From positions 1-37,070 of the forward strand of contig JAYMTA010000148.1 of the NCBI GenBank assembly GCA_036897625.1: 37,070 nucleotides of DNA, read 5' to 3'. Below, in pieces: positions 24,401 to 35,586 of this stretch (positions within the stretch are counted from its first letter, which is position 1; the number at the start of each line of letters is the position of its first letter). This DNA is from Pelargonium cotyledonis. Lineage: Eukaryota > Streptophyta > Magnoliopsida > Geraniales > Geraniaceae. Below the pieces are notes generated by a model. It searched no databases. It was not told where the DNA came from and saw nothing but the letters and a program-made list of their open reading frames with translations. The translations under genes were made by a program, and so were the position numbers.

Positions 24401-25906
24401 AAAATATTCATTTTGTGCTGATTTTATGACCGACTCCTTCAAAGCTTTCAAATTTATAGGGTATAGTGTTTCACCAACATCTTCTCGACCGCTTGAGTTT
24501 CTTTTAGAAGTTGACTCCTGACGGTCTTCATCAAACAATAGTTAGAGTTTTATTTTAAATTATAACTTTCTTCAATTATTGGTTAACAAAAAATCAATTG
24601 TGTCACACACAAAATTGTTGGACTTGTGACACACCCGAAATCTCTTTCATATACTAGTTTCTACTTAAAATTTAATTAAGCATCCCGTGAATTTTTTTAT
24701 ATTTTTTTTGAAAAATACAGGAAGATCATATATATATATGAGTACGTTGATCCTAACATTAAACCTTAATCAAACATTAATTAGTCTTAGATTTGAGGCT
24801 ATAGGTCTAATATCCAGCATTATGTCCCGTGACAATTTTAATCTCGCTCTTATTATTTGTTAAAAATAAAAATTTAAAATAGAACGCCTACATATAGATA
24901 ATGAGTTAAGTGTGTTCAACCGTTTAAATTTAACAACATTGTACTTCAACTGGAGAATTTTACAAGATTAAAAAAATATGTCGGGTTTGTGTTTGGTTTC
25001 TTTAATAAAGCTACCATGCTTTACTAAACACGCCGATGATATTATACGTACACACGGTGAGTATTCTCATGCTCCGATGACTTTAAATAAGACTCTCACG
25101 TTTGACCATATTTTGAAAGACCTCTTATCACATGCAACATCTAATATGATCTTAATTTAAAACAAAAAATGTTGATCTATCGCTCACAGGTGAGTATAAG
25201 GAAGACTCTCGTGTTTGGCCGTCTTTTAAAAGAAGTAACATCTAATCTCTAAAAAATAAATGCTAGCCAACATGATTTGAAAGCTAATGACAATTATTGT
25301 GGGTATTATGATTAATGTGTTTAATTAATTGCAGTTTTTAACATTAATTAACGTTTCTAAAATTGCACTGTTTCAAAGGCAAATCGATCCTTTGCCTAAT
25401 CAACCCGACATCTAAAAGCTCTTTTGCAATTTCAAATAATTGTATGGCCTAATCCACCTTTTTAATTAAATTTTGCATTCCAAATCAAGTTATGACCCTT
25501 GAAGATTACTATTAATTTTTCTCCCAATAATAGTATATTATTTAACTTAAAAATAGGTTAATTTTGGATGTGTCAACTTTCCTAATTTCACAAATTAAAT
25601 GGAATTCTCTTTATTTTACAATTTTTTTTTTAAATCTTGTACATATTTTAATATATACATGTAATAATTTAACAAAAAATGTTCGCAAACAATTACAAGA
25701 TAAATTTTTCTCATTCAAAATTATTTTTAATTATTGGTTTAAAAAAGTCAAACATTCATTTAATATATGTTTGATACATATAAGTTACATATATTTTTTA
25801 TTATTCGTAACTTCATAAATAAATGTATAAAAAAACATATAAAACATATGCACAAATTACAAATGCATCAATTATTTTTCAAAAGAAAATACTAGCGACC
25901 ATAGCT

Positions 25907-25946
25907 CGCGCGCGCGCATACACACACATATATATATATATATATG
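25907..25946. repeat. Compound CG/CA/TA dinucleotide tract
   Basis: About eleven bases of alternating C and G run into CA repeats and then TA repeats without a break in pyrimidine-purine alternation over 40 bases. CG dinucleotide runs are rare in AT-rich plant spacer. Confidence 0.9.
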
Positions 25947-26734
25947 AAGTGACCTAGGAAAACAAAATATAAAATATAATAAATATTGTCCGTATATGTC
26001 ACTAGTTTAGTGGTTAATATGGCATTATCCAAAATTAATCAGTGGGAGCTATAGTGTTAGAGATGGATTATGACCATATTTAATTGTCCTATTCTTGCAA
26101 ATAATAAAACCATAATATATCTTTTATTTTAATGAGGACATTCCAATAAATATTCAAATAATTTAAACATCACATTTGTTTAATTGAAATTTCAAATCAC
26201 CAACTTAAATTTCAACATTGTGAAAACAAGAAGTTGATCTTAGATTGATAGAGATATATACCAGAGACAGAGAGTTGGATCCAATGATTTTAATTTTTTA
26301 AGTAGCCTTTTAATTTTCTAATTATATGTGGATGTTTAATTAATTATATAATATTGATTTCAGCTAGCTAGTTACTATCAAAATTCATGCACAATCTACT
26401 TATTTGTTTGGACCTTTAAAAAAAACATGATCGACTATCAATTTTGCAACCTAATTGATGTTGAAACATTACTAATCGTATAATTAAATAGTCGCTGATA
26501 GATTTTAAGAAGATAATAAACATAATTAAAAAAAACATGACTCATATGGCTTATTAGTGAAAGAAAATATATTAGCATGTTGTTATGATAAAACTCGAAA
26601 TAGCAACTAATCTATTTTTGTAATGAGAATTTAATTATCTACAATGACGTGGGTGCGACTATTTAATTCTAGGGTACAAGAGGACCTACTTCGAAATAAA
26701 AATATTCAGCTCAATGCGAGTGATGCTTCTTGTT

Positions 26735-27000
26735 TGAGTTGGACAAATGGAGGGGGCAACGCCCAACCTACCCCAACTCGAAGTTAGTTGGGTCGGGTTA
26801 GGCAAACTCTCAAATTTTGTGTATTTTATGCATACAACTAGAAAATTCTTTGTAGTCGGGTCATGAAAATTTGTGGGTCGGATGAATCTGTACATTTTTG
26901 TTGTTGTGAAACTTGAAACCGACCAACAACCTAATACTCGCAACCAGAATGAATTCACCCTCATTTTAAGCTGGTTCGGGTTGGACATTTTAATTTGAAA
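26735..27000. repeat. Degenerate repeat-like segment upstream of the haspin gene
   Basis: The segment holds GTTGGGTCGGGTTAGGC, GTCGGGTCATG, GGGTCGGATG and GGTTCGGGTTGGAC phrases typical of unclassified dispersed plant repeats. No coding capacity is seen. It ends just before the haspin promoter. Confidence 0.3.
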
Positions 27001-27117
27001 CTCAAAAAATAGCTATCCAAAACTCGAATTGTCATGGAGTTAACAGAAAGGCCTCTATGAAATGCCGAGGCCCAGAGGATCCAGAATGTGAAAATACGGC
27101 CCTTTTATAACTGATAT

Positions 27118-27150
27118 TGGGCTTAAAATGGGCTTTTTCTCTAGCCCACT
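27118..27150 (+). promoter_or_regulatory. TGGGCTT (site II type) elements of the haspin promoter
   Basis: TGGGCTT occurs at 27118-27124 and 27129-27135, and the inverted form AGCCCACT at about 27143-27150. TGGGCY site II elements are bound by TCP factors in genes active in dividing plant cells. The position just upstream of the leader fits a promoter role; function is inferred. Confidence 0.5.
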
Positions 27151-27227
27151 TTACCCAAACCCAAAACGCACCGTTTTGAAACTACCCGTTCATCTCCTAC
27201 AATTTCCCTCCAATCAAGCCATGGTTG

Positions 27228-27229
<2 letters not shown>

Positions 27230-27259
<30 letters not shown>
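27230..27259. repeat. (TC)15 microsatellite in the haspin leader region
   Basis: This is an uninterrupted run of 15 TC units. CT-rich tracts of this kind are common in plant core promoters and 5' UTRs. Confidence 0.95.
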
Positions 27260-27263
<4 letters not shown>

Positions 27264-27991
27264 CATCAATCAATCCGTACATCTGGGTTTTATGCTTGCA
27301 GGTACAAAACGAAAAAAAAGCAATAAAAATAGTAATTTATTTCTCCATTTCCCATTAAAATGTGCCTGTTTCAGATAAAAACTCTGTTTTTTTTCCTTTG
27401 TTTGTTGAAGCTCATTGTAGAAGAAGGAGAGGGACGATCACTCGATCAGTTCATGCTTGAAGTTAGGTCAGCTCATAGTCACCAGTAAGCTCACAATCTC
27501 ATATCCATTTTTTTTTTTGGGGGTTCTGACAATTTTTTTTTTCCAGCTCAAGAGGCAGTTGGTTCGGAAAATAGGGATTTGTTAAGTTTTGGTTCTTGAG
27601 ATTCTGATTGAAGAAGCTTTCTTTTATCTGTAAAAGAAAGAGCTAGTAATTTTGTGCAGAAAGTTTTGGTCTTTGTGCTTGTTAAAGAAGCTGATTTTTT
27701 GCAGGTTTGTGAGCTTCAGAAACAGCCAATTTGTTTCTTTGGCTTAATAGCAATTATTGTATCCTCTCTTTGCACCTTAAGTTTATGATCTTTGATCTTG
27801 TTATATGTGCTTTGATCATTTGATTGTGGTTTAAGCCTTTTCCAACAATTATGATATATTTTTACTTTTTAATGCTTTGTTATTTTTGCATGTTAAAGAC
27901 TTTACTTGCATTTTATCAGAAAGATATTTACTACTTTTCTCTTGCTCTTTGCATGGGAAAGGCTGTGCCACCTCCAAATTCTTAGAAGGCA
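27260..27991 (+). other. Probable 5' leader (with possible intron) of the haspin gene
   Basis: The segment is T-rich with several possible splice sites (acceptors TTGCAG at about 27300 and 27703, and TTCTTAG at 27985). I find no frame here that resembles the usual N-terminal part of plant haspins. An in-frame TAG lies 6 bases before the ATG at 27992, so the first coding exon cannot simply extend upstream. Confidence 0.5.
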
Positions 27992-30522
27992 ATGGCATAT
28001 ATTATAGAGGTTGATGACTTTGAGCTGTTAGGAGAGAGTCACTCATCCAAGAACTCGAGTTCTCGAGTGGAAGGATCGTCCATCAACCCTATTTGTGGTG
28101 AGGATTCAGATTCGTCAATTAGATATGATTCAAGTGTTATTAGAAAAGATAAATTAGGAAGAGGATTCAATGCTGAGAAGAGATCTGAATTGGTAGTTAT
28201 TGATGATGATGATGATGATCTTAATTATGGCGTTTCTAAACTTTCTCTTGCATCAACATCCACTTCATTGAAGCCTGATGAGTTGGATGCTTTTACTGCA
28301 TTGTTAGCAACTTCAAAACAGTCCGCTCTTTCATCACTTAGCGACGAGTTCTCCAAATACTGGTAAGTTATATGCCGATCTTACCAGTTCTGTTTTTATT
28401 GCGTTTTCAGTTTCTTTGTGATGCCCTTCATGTCTATCTTTTAGTGGAAATTTTAGGCGCTTGCCTTATATGTTGCAGTTCATTGAATAGTGTTGCAGTT
28501 AGTTCATTGCCAATGAAATGATTATTTTCTAATGTTTTATCGTATAGACTCTCATTAAAAATTTCTTGACCCAGTGATCTGGAAAATATTGTTAAAGTTG
28601 GTGAAGGTACATATAGAGAAGTTTTTCAGGCTGGAAATAGTGTCTGCAAAATAGTTCCCATCGATGGGGATTTACTAGTGAACGGGGAACTTCAGAAGGT
28701 ATTTATTCTGGTTTTGAAACTCTCTGGGAAATGGCTATAGGTAATGAACTCATTATTTTGCTGAACCATATGATTTGCATTGCTTCAGAGATCAAAAGAA
28801 TTGCTTGAAGAGGTCATTCTTTCCCAAACTCTTAATCAGTTAAGAGGACACGAGGGTGGTTATGACAATTTATGCACCATATTTATAGAGACAAAAGAGT
28901 ATGCAATCTTGTTTACACTAAGTTCAACTCTAATTTTATACTTCCGGTATAGTAATTTTCGTTCATGTTCTCAATTCTTGTCATCGTTATAGTTAATATA
29001 GTTTTTTCTTCTCCACAGTGTAAAGGTTTGCCAAGGTTCTTATGATTCTTCACTTATCAAAGCATGGGAAGATTGGGATGAAAATCATGGTTCGGAAAAT
29101 GAACACCCCAAGGGGTTTCCCAAGGAACAGGTCTCGTAATCTTAATCTTTATCATATGTTATGTTCGTCTAAGTCATGATCTCCACCTTCACTCCTAATA
29201 CACAGCATTTACTCTTGCCTGTTATCAGACAAAAACTGTACATATAATCTAAGTTCTGGTGTCAAACTTCATAACATTTTGAGACATACATTCGGACTTC
29301 ATAAGATCTAACAGTAATAAATTTCCTCTCAGTGCTATGTTGTGTTTGTGTTAGACAATGGAGGCAAGGATCTTGAAAGTTTTGCAATTTTCAATTTTGA
29401 TGAAGCGCGTAGTTTGCTTGCTCAGGTAACTTGTCAATTCACTTCTTTCTCTATTTTGCAGCCATTCTGTGATGCTTTGGTTTATTATTTAACCACTCAT
29501 CCACTATGTTTCTTTTCAGGTTACCGCTGCTCTTGCTGTGGCTGAAGCTGCTTATGAGTTTGAACATCGTGATCTACACTGGTCTGGTTAATTTTACATT
29601 ACATTTATGGTTTTATTTGGTACACTACTTCTGATTTCACCAGTAATATTTACATTATCCAGGGTAAATGTACTTTTAAGCCGAAATGATTCGGAAACTG
29701 TAGAGTTCACTCTTGAGGGGAAGAGTATGCTTATCAGAACATTTGGCATCTCAGTATCAATAATTGATTTTATTCTTTCAAGGATAAATACTGGTTGGAA
29801 CACTTTCCTTTTTTCTTAATGCAATAACAATGCTCGCAAAAAATGTTATGTTATGGATTCTCTAATTAAGGTTTACACTTGCTCCCTATATATTTTATTT
29901 GCAGGTGAAAGTGTACTTTTTGTTGACCTATCCTCAGATCCCGGACTGTTTGAAAGACCTAAAGGAGATAAACAGGTAAGAAGTGGAATTTACAGTTAAA
30001 GACTGTTCTTAGACGTTGGTTAATCAATTAGTCCTCATATTGTCATGTGCAGTCCGAAACCTATAGAAAAATGAAGAGCACAACTAAAGATCGCTGGGAA
30101 GGAAGGTACATCTGCAAATATCGTTAAGTTGTTTACATAATTACCACTTCTTAATTTGTCATAATATTTAAGATTGTGTATGGAATCTTAATCATGGCCT
30201 GGTAAAATGAAGTTTATACAGCTTCCCTGTGACAAACGTGTTATGGTTGCTCTACCTTGTGGACACGCTACTCACGAAAAAATCATTCGTAAGCTCTCCT
30301 TTGTTTTCTTGCAGCACTACACGAGCTACTAGTAATGTTTCATTAATTGTTCATGTCTTGAAATGTTTTGAATCTTGTCATTTGTGCTTGGGACAGGAAC
30401 GATCAAGGAGAAACGAAAGAGATTTGTGCTCGCTGCAGAAGCGTTTCAGCAGGTATAAGTCAGCAAGAGAAGCAAAACTCGACCCTTTCTTCGCTGACTT
30501 GTTCATAGAATGTTGCGTATGA
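27992..30522 (+). CDS. Haspin-type kinase, N-terminally short, with altered catalytic motifs
   Basis: Coding exons are 27992-28362, 28575-28698, 28789-28898, 29019-29130, 29333-29425, 29520-29581, 29663-29793, 29905-29975, 30053-30105, 30222-30288 and 30397-30522. All introns are GT-AG and the 439-aa frame is intact. Haspin phosphorylates histone H3 Thr3 in mitosis, guiding the chromosomal passenger complex to centromeres. Family motifs present are V-C-K-I-V with Lys149, H-R-D-L-H-W at 286-291, I-I-D-F at 324-327, E-T-Y-R-K-M-K and N-V-L-W-L. Three usually fixed residues differ: the loop reads G-E-G-T-Y-R (Gly to Arg138), HWGN reads HWVN (Val292), and DYT/DFT reads DFI (Ile328). The protein starts at the conserved V-D-x-F-E-L-L-x-E-S patch, whereas Arabidopsis haspin is about 600 aa. 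An acidic run (six Asp) lies near residue 75. It may be a diverged duplicate or kinase-impaired form. Family is certain, activity doubtful. Confidence 0.93.
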
Positions 30523-32098
30523 ACAAAACTCCGGAAAAATAAAAAGAGAAAGTAGGCTGTGACTTGCATCAGTAAGGAAAATGGTATGTTTTCTGCTACC
30601 AGCATGGTTGCTTTGATAGTGATTTTGTACATGATTTAGGTATATGTATATATATGGTTGTGGGCTTGTAACTATTGTAGATCAATTTTGTTTGTTACAT
30701 GACCAATTTTCCTATTAAAGTTTTTGGCATCAGTGAGGGTATTTTGGTAAAATGGCTGTACATGGGCTGAGGGTAGGGATGGTAAAGGAAGTTTTGGGCC
30801 ATCGGCCCTAATTAATTTTATAGGATGCCGGTAAGGTACAAGCTTGGTCGCTCGCTTATGCCTATATCAAATATGTATTGAAACAAATTCTGAGCGATGT
30901 GGGATAAGAAGTAGAGATAAGTCAAAGTTAAATCTGGGCAGGCCCAGCCCAAGCCCATACCCAACCATGTTGGACCAATCCTTCCTATGCTTGAAGCCCA
31001 AGTTCTTCATATTATACCACTACAAAATCTTCTTCAGACTGCATTTCTTTGATAACATCCAATGCTAGCTGAAACTGGATATAATCATGTGTGTTTGTTC
31101 TCATACCTTAATACAAAAGTCACATTTTTGGGTCTAAACCACAGGTTCCCTGAACAGGCCCGCTAACTCGCGGTTACCAATTTTAAACTATTTTACCACA
31201 ACCAAATTAATCTTCATTCAATAGTAAGTCGTAGTTAAAGTTTATACCTCCATCAAAGGTGTGTTGAGCGGGAATCGAGCTTAAGCGCTTAGCCACTTTT
31301 GATTAAACACAATAAAAGTACCTTGACAAATGTATTGCTTATTTACAAGAATGATTGGACTCAAAATATTGCATCATTCACAAGACAATCAAATCATATT
31401 GCACTAGAAATCTAACACCTGTAACAGTAATCTTGAAACACATAATCAATGGTTTGTTCTTCAAACTGAGAAAGAGAACAAAAACATTGAATCTGGTGAT
31501 GACTAATACAATAATGCATCACATTTCTCTGATAAGATGCCTAACGGTTTCAAATCTGAATATTGTAATCAACTAATTACAAAATCAACAAATCAAGAAC
31601 AGTGCTAGTCCAGAAGCAGACAATGAATATTAAAAAAAAATAATTAAAAAAAAAAAAAAGAAGCAGATCAAGAATCGCAGTCAATAATTAATATTCTATA
31701 GATCACCATGCATCAGATTCCAATTGTTATGCAACTAATTGAATAAAAATAGTGTGATAGTTGCACCAAACATTGACTTTAATGCATGTTTATTTAATGG
31801 TCTGACATAGGTGCAACCTTCATAGAACTTACCCCCTGCAATGCAACGGTCTTCTCGTGCCTCACTACTAATTTATTTACCATAAGCTCATCATGAGATA
31901 ACAGAACAAAGTGCATATTAAGTAGACGGTTTCTCTGATAAGGTTGCAATGTAATTCTACTAACAAGAACAAAAAAGTGTTCTCGTCTAACTATACTACG
32001 ATAAAATTCTCTACAATAACATTTCTACAATATTAAACTAAGCTCCAGGGATATACTTTTCAATGGCTTTTACACAATGACTGTATGGTACAATGACT
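30523..32098. other. Convergent intergenic region
   Basis: The haspin 3' UTR probably ends near 30720 (CCTATTAAAG). The 3' UTR of the minus-strand NEAP gene comes in from 32098 downwards. Between them is AT-rich sequence with poly-A tracts at about 31632-31659 and no supported gene. Confidence 0.5.
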
Positions 32099-35000
32099 TT
32101 ACCTTTTTGAGAACACCACCAGAATCAACATCGACATGGAAACAACAATCTTGAAACTAGAGGTTTCCCAGAAATTTTGTTTCTCGTTACTCGCATCTCC
32201 GTTTTGTTGCTTTGAAGCCATTTGATCTTTGAGTTCTTTCAAAGCTTTGTCCCTTCGCTCTCCCATCTGTTCAAATGAAAAGAACACCAGGTTAAGAGAA
32301 TGGTAGCATCACTTGGAATTAATATTCAGAACTAATCTTAAAAATTGGAATTTAAAGATTAGCCTTAATTAGTTGATTCTGTGGACAAGAATTTCAAATG
32401 AAGTGGTGAGTTGTCATTTGAAATTCCTTGTTTTAGGTATGACTTGAATTTTATTGGATTTAACTAAATTCTGTGGACACGATTTCACTAATATGTAAAA
32501 CTCAAGAAGATCAAAGCACAATAAGTACAATTCACGTTTGGATATCCAAACAGCACCACTATTCCCAAAATAGCAACAACAACAAAAAAAAACATAATCA
32601 TTACCCTTTGGAGTTTTCGTGTCTGTGAACGAGCTTCCTGGAGGCAGAATTCCAACTTCAGAACCCTCTTTTTCAGTTCCTGATCAGCTCTCTTTTGCTT
32701 CTCTAACTGTTCCACAAAACCAGTCAAAGCCTAAAATATCTTTAATGGTTAACAATGGTACGCCTCAACATATGAATAAGTGAAATTAGGGGCAATGAAG
32801 AGAACACATACCTGAGATTCTAGTTCTTTAGTTTTGAGCTTCCAGTGAGCAGGCATTTTCCGTATTTCATCTCTTAGTTTGGATATTTCTTCATCCTTTA
32901 TAGTTAAGAGCTTATTCATCTTATCAATATTCTTTGGAGAAACCTCATCTAGTATTCTTCTCAGTTCACAATCTTTGCTCACTCCAGCTTTAGCAACTGC
33001 TTGCATAATATCATGCTCAATTCTCGAAACTTCTTCTTTTAGTTGCTTTTGAGAAGATTCCCTCGCTTGAAGATCCTTCTGCAACTGATCTACCTGTTCA
33101 CCTAGCCTATTTACACGATCTTCATGTTCTTTCAAACAACAATTTTTTTCATCCAACTCTTTTAACAAGGCTACACACTTGAGTTGAGCTGATTGAGCTG
33201 ATGCAGCACTAGCATCTGCAGTTTCTTGGGTAGTTGCAAGCTGTGATTTAAGGTCATCCAGCTCCTTGGCATACTGTATCCAACATGATATACAATCATA
33301 TTACTACGAGAGTCAAAATAAAACCATAAAATAAACTAATAATGGATAATGGTTTCTTGATATCTGCAGGCATTCATGCATGACTATTGGCTAAACATTT
33401 TTAGGGCAAATTGAAGACAGATACGCTATACTTAGCCTCATTTGCAGGCAGCTCATATACTTCTTTTTGCGATAAATAACTCCCTGTACTTTCAAATCTT
33501 CATTCTAGAAATGTGAAACCGGGGTCATGGTAAGGATAAAATGAGTGTTTTGAAGAAGGAAAATGATAAATCATGTGACTTACACACAATTAGAAAGAAT
33601 GTATTCAGTTAAATCTAACTAGGAATGAAAATATTGAAAGTACATGGAATTTGTTGTTACAAAAATAAGTATAAGGAGCTATATGCAAAAAGGTTAAGTA
33701 TAAGGTATTTATCAGCAATTTACCCTTATTTTTATGCAGCAGCAAAGACCTCACAAATATGAAGACGAAGTTCAAGATGCAAATAAAAAACAATAAAAAA
33801 TCAGCTTTTTTATAGCAACTAGGACAGAGCATCTACATTAACTTGACTAGTTAATGCAGCTCTAAAGGACCCTTTGGGAAATTTAATAATTCTACTTTAA
33901 TGTATTAAAGAGTACTAGAGAATACATGATATGTAATAACAGTGGAAGCCTTAAAGAGATGTGCTAGGACTTAAAAGCTTCATTTGTCACAGCTCAATAT
34001 GACAACTATATCATATTTGTAAATAATTACAGACTTGTACGTAAAATCACGTAAATGTTTGTTTTTCGTTTATAAATATCATATAGCCCAACAAACTTCA
34101 ATTCATTACTATTTTAGCTGAAGAAACTTGAACGTCATAATGCTTGGTCTACATAAACATCACTGGAGTTCACTAGTGGTTCAATTAATTGGTAACAAGC
34201 CTTGCCAAGCAAAAAAAAAAAAGGGCTCCACGACAATAAAATCTAGCAATTTAGCTCTGGTAGCAAATGAGGTTATAACTTGGAATTTGTGAATAAAAAA
34301 AGTAAAGAGAAACCGTAGGAATATATAGTTATTATCAGGTAATTCATCCAACTACCAAAGAAATCCTCATTAAGATTATTTAATGCTATATAGTACATTG
34401 CTTTAGAGGACATGTTGCACTGTGATGGCCCAAATTTTCTCAAGCAAATTATTGTACCTATCAAATGCCCTCTTACACTTGTTCATTTAGAAGTATTATA
34501 TCAAATTCTGTTAGTTTTACAATAAAATTAAGAATTTTAAAATATTCCAAATAAGATTATGGGTCCCAGCTGTTTCCACTACGTGAAAAGTAGGGAGAAT
34601 GTGTGCCTTTTTCTTCCAAGCATTGCAAGGAGAAAAAAGGCAAACAAAATTGGGAAAATTTGGAAGAGAGGCAATAGTTGACTAGGAGATACACAACTGA
34701 AATTCCAAAAGGCTCTAGTTAGTATATACAGTTGCTAATGATTTGCAAAAGTCCCCCACTTCCTCATATTTACTCATTTTAGCCAAAAGCTTTGAATCAT
34801 GCAAGCCATAAGTAAATACAAGCACTGATAATAGTATCAAAACATATGGCTACTTTTCATCCAATGGGTTCCGCCCAAACAAAACAAAACAAATAAAAAA
34901 AGCCAAAAGCATCTCTAAAAGAAGAGGGCGAAATGCATGCAAGATACCAATATCCAAAGCGGTGAAGCACCATAAGGACCCAAATCAACACACACTAGAC

Positions 35001-35586
35001 AGCAAACAACCTTATTTGATAAATCATGTATTATGTTCGAATCAAAACCCAAAACACTAAACCCAAAGGGCAAGAATCCAAAATAACACTTGCAAGCATA
35101 AGAAAATAACATATTTGAGAGTCTGGACCTTTTCGGCAGTAGATGCTGAAGCTAGAAGCTGCCCGCTCCTCTCCTCCAACCTCTTCTGCAATCGACTAAT
35201 CTCCTCCTCCATGTTCTTAGCTTTCATCTCAGCTTCCTGAGAAAAAATAACTAAATTTCAATAAAGAACAACAACCCACACATATGACCCACCAAAAAAA
35301 CAACACCCATGAGAGAAATGATGGTTCCAATCATTAACTGCGCAAAACAATACAAAAAGGGCAAAAACCAACCCAACCCAAAAACATCACATGCCTGCCT
35401 TGTTAGGGTTTCTTTAGCAAACACTTGCTCTTGCAGGGCAAGTCTGCTCCGGACATCCTTAAGCTCCGACGCCAACGACACCACGTTGCGCCGGAAGCTC
35501 TGCTTCTTCTCGTTCAAATCCTTCAACAAAGGATCAATTTCCCGAAACGATGTGACTGATGTTTTCTCAGATGACATCGAAAACAT
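32099..35586 (-). CDS. Nuclear-envelope-associated coiled-coil protein (NEAP family)
   Basis: Coding exons, 5' to 3' on the minus strand, are 35586-35395, 35236-35129, 33273-32812, 32706-32605 and 32266-32099, giving about 343 aa, the family's usual size. The first ATG (35586) is chosen; an ATG four codons in, at 35577, matches the family N-terminus M-S-x-E-K and is equally possible. The protein is almost all coiled coil, Glu/Lys/Leu-rich, with [27 protein letters not shown] and [17 protein letters not shown]. It ends with one hydrophobic anchor, [15 protein letters not shown], and S-K-R. Arabidopsis NEAPs sit at the inner nuclear membrane, dimerise and bind SUN proteins, linking chromatin and envelope. 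The first coding intron has a GC donor, and exon 4 has a second in-frame acceptor at 32730 adding 8 residues. It converges on the haspin gene. Confidence 0.93.
33274..35128 (-). other. Large second intron of the NEAP gene
   Basis: This 1855-bp intron (donor GTCCAG, acceptor GGATACAG) joins two exons whose products are contiguous in Arabidopsis relatives, so no coding exon is missing. It is AT-rich and I see no nested gene in it. Confidence 0.75.

Larger units (their letters stand above)
19400..27060. other. Gene-poor AT-rich region of about 7.7 kb
   Basis: I looked on both strands for domains, splice-linked exons and RNA genes and support none. All open frames are short and low in complexity. 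The region holds A- and T-runs (a broken poly-A tract at about 19649-19676, a T/C tract at about 20685-20717), two microsatellites, and scattered phrases such as CAACCCG, GGGTTGG and GGCTCGGGCC (about 21310-21410, 22225-22400, 23040-23330, 26735-27000) of the type left by old plant repeats. A diverged pair of similar blocks lies at about 25050-25145 and 25180-25253, sharing GGTGAGTAT, GACTCTC and AACATCTAAT. Confidence 0.55.

Noticed and set aside
25564-25818. Phe/Ile-rich 84-codon frame in the gene-poor region
   Set aside because: Hydrophobicity comes from AT-rich composition; there is no start context, domain or neighbour to support it.
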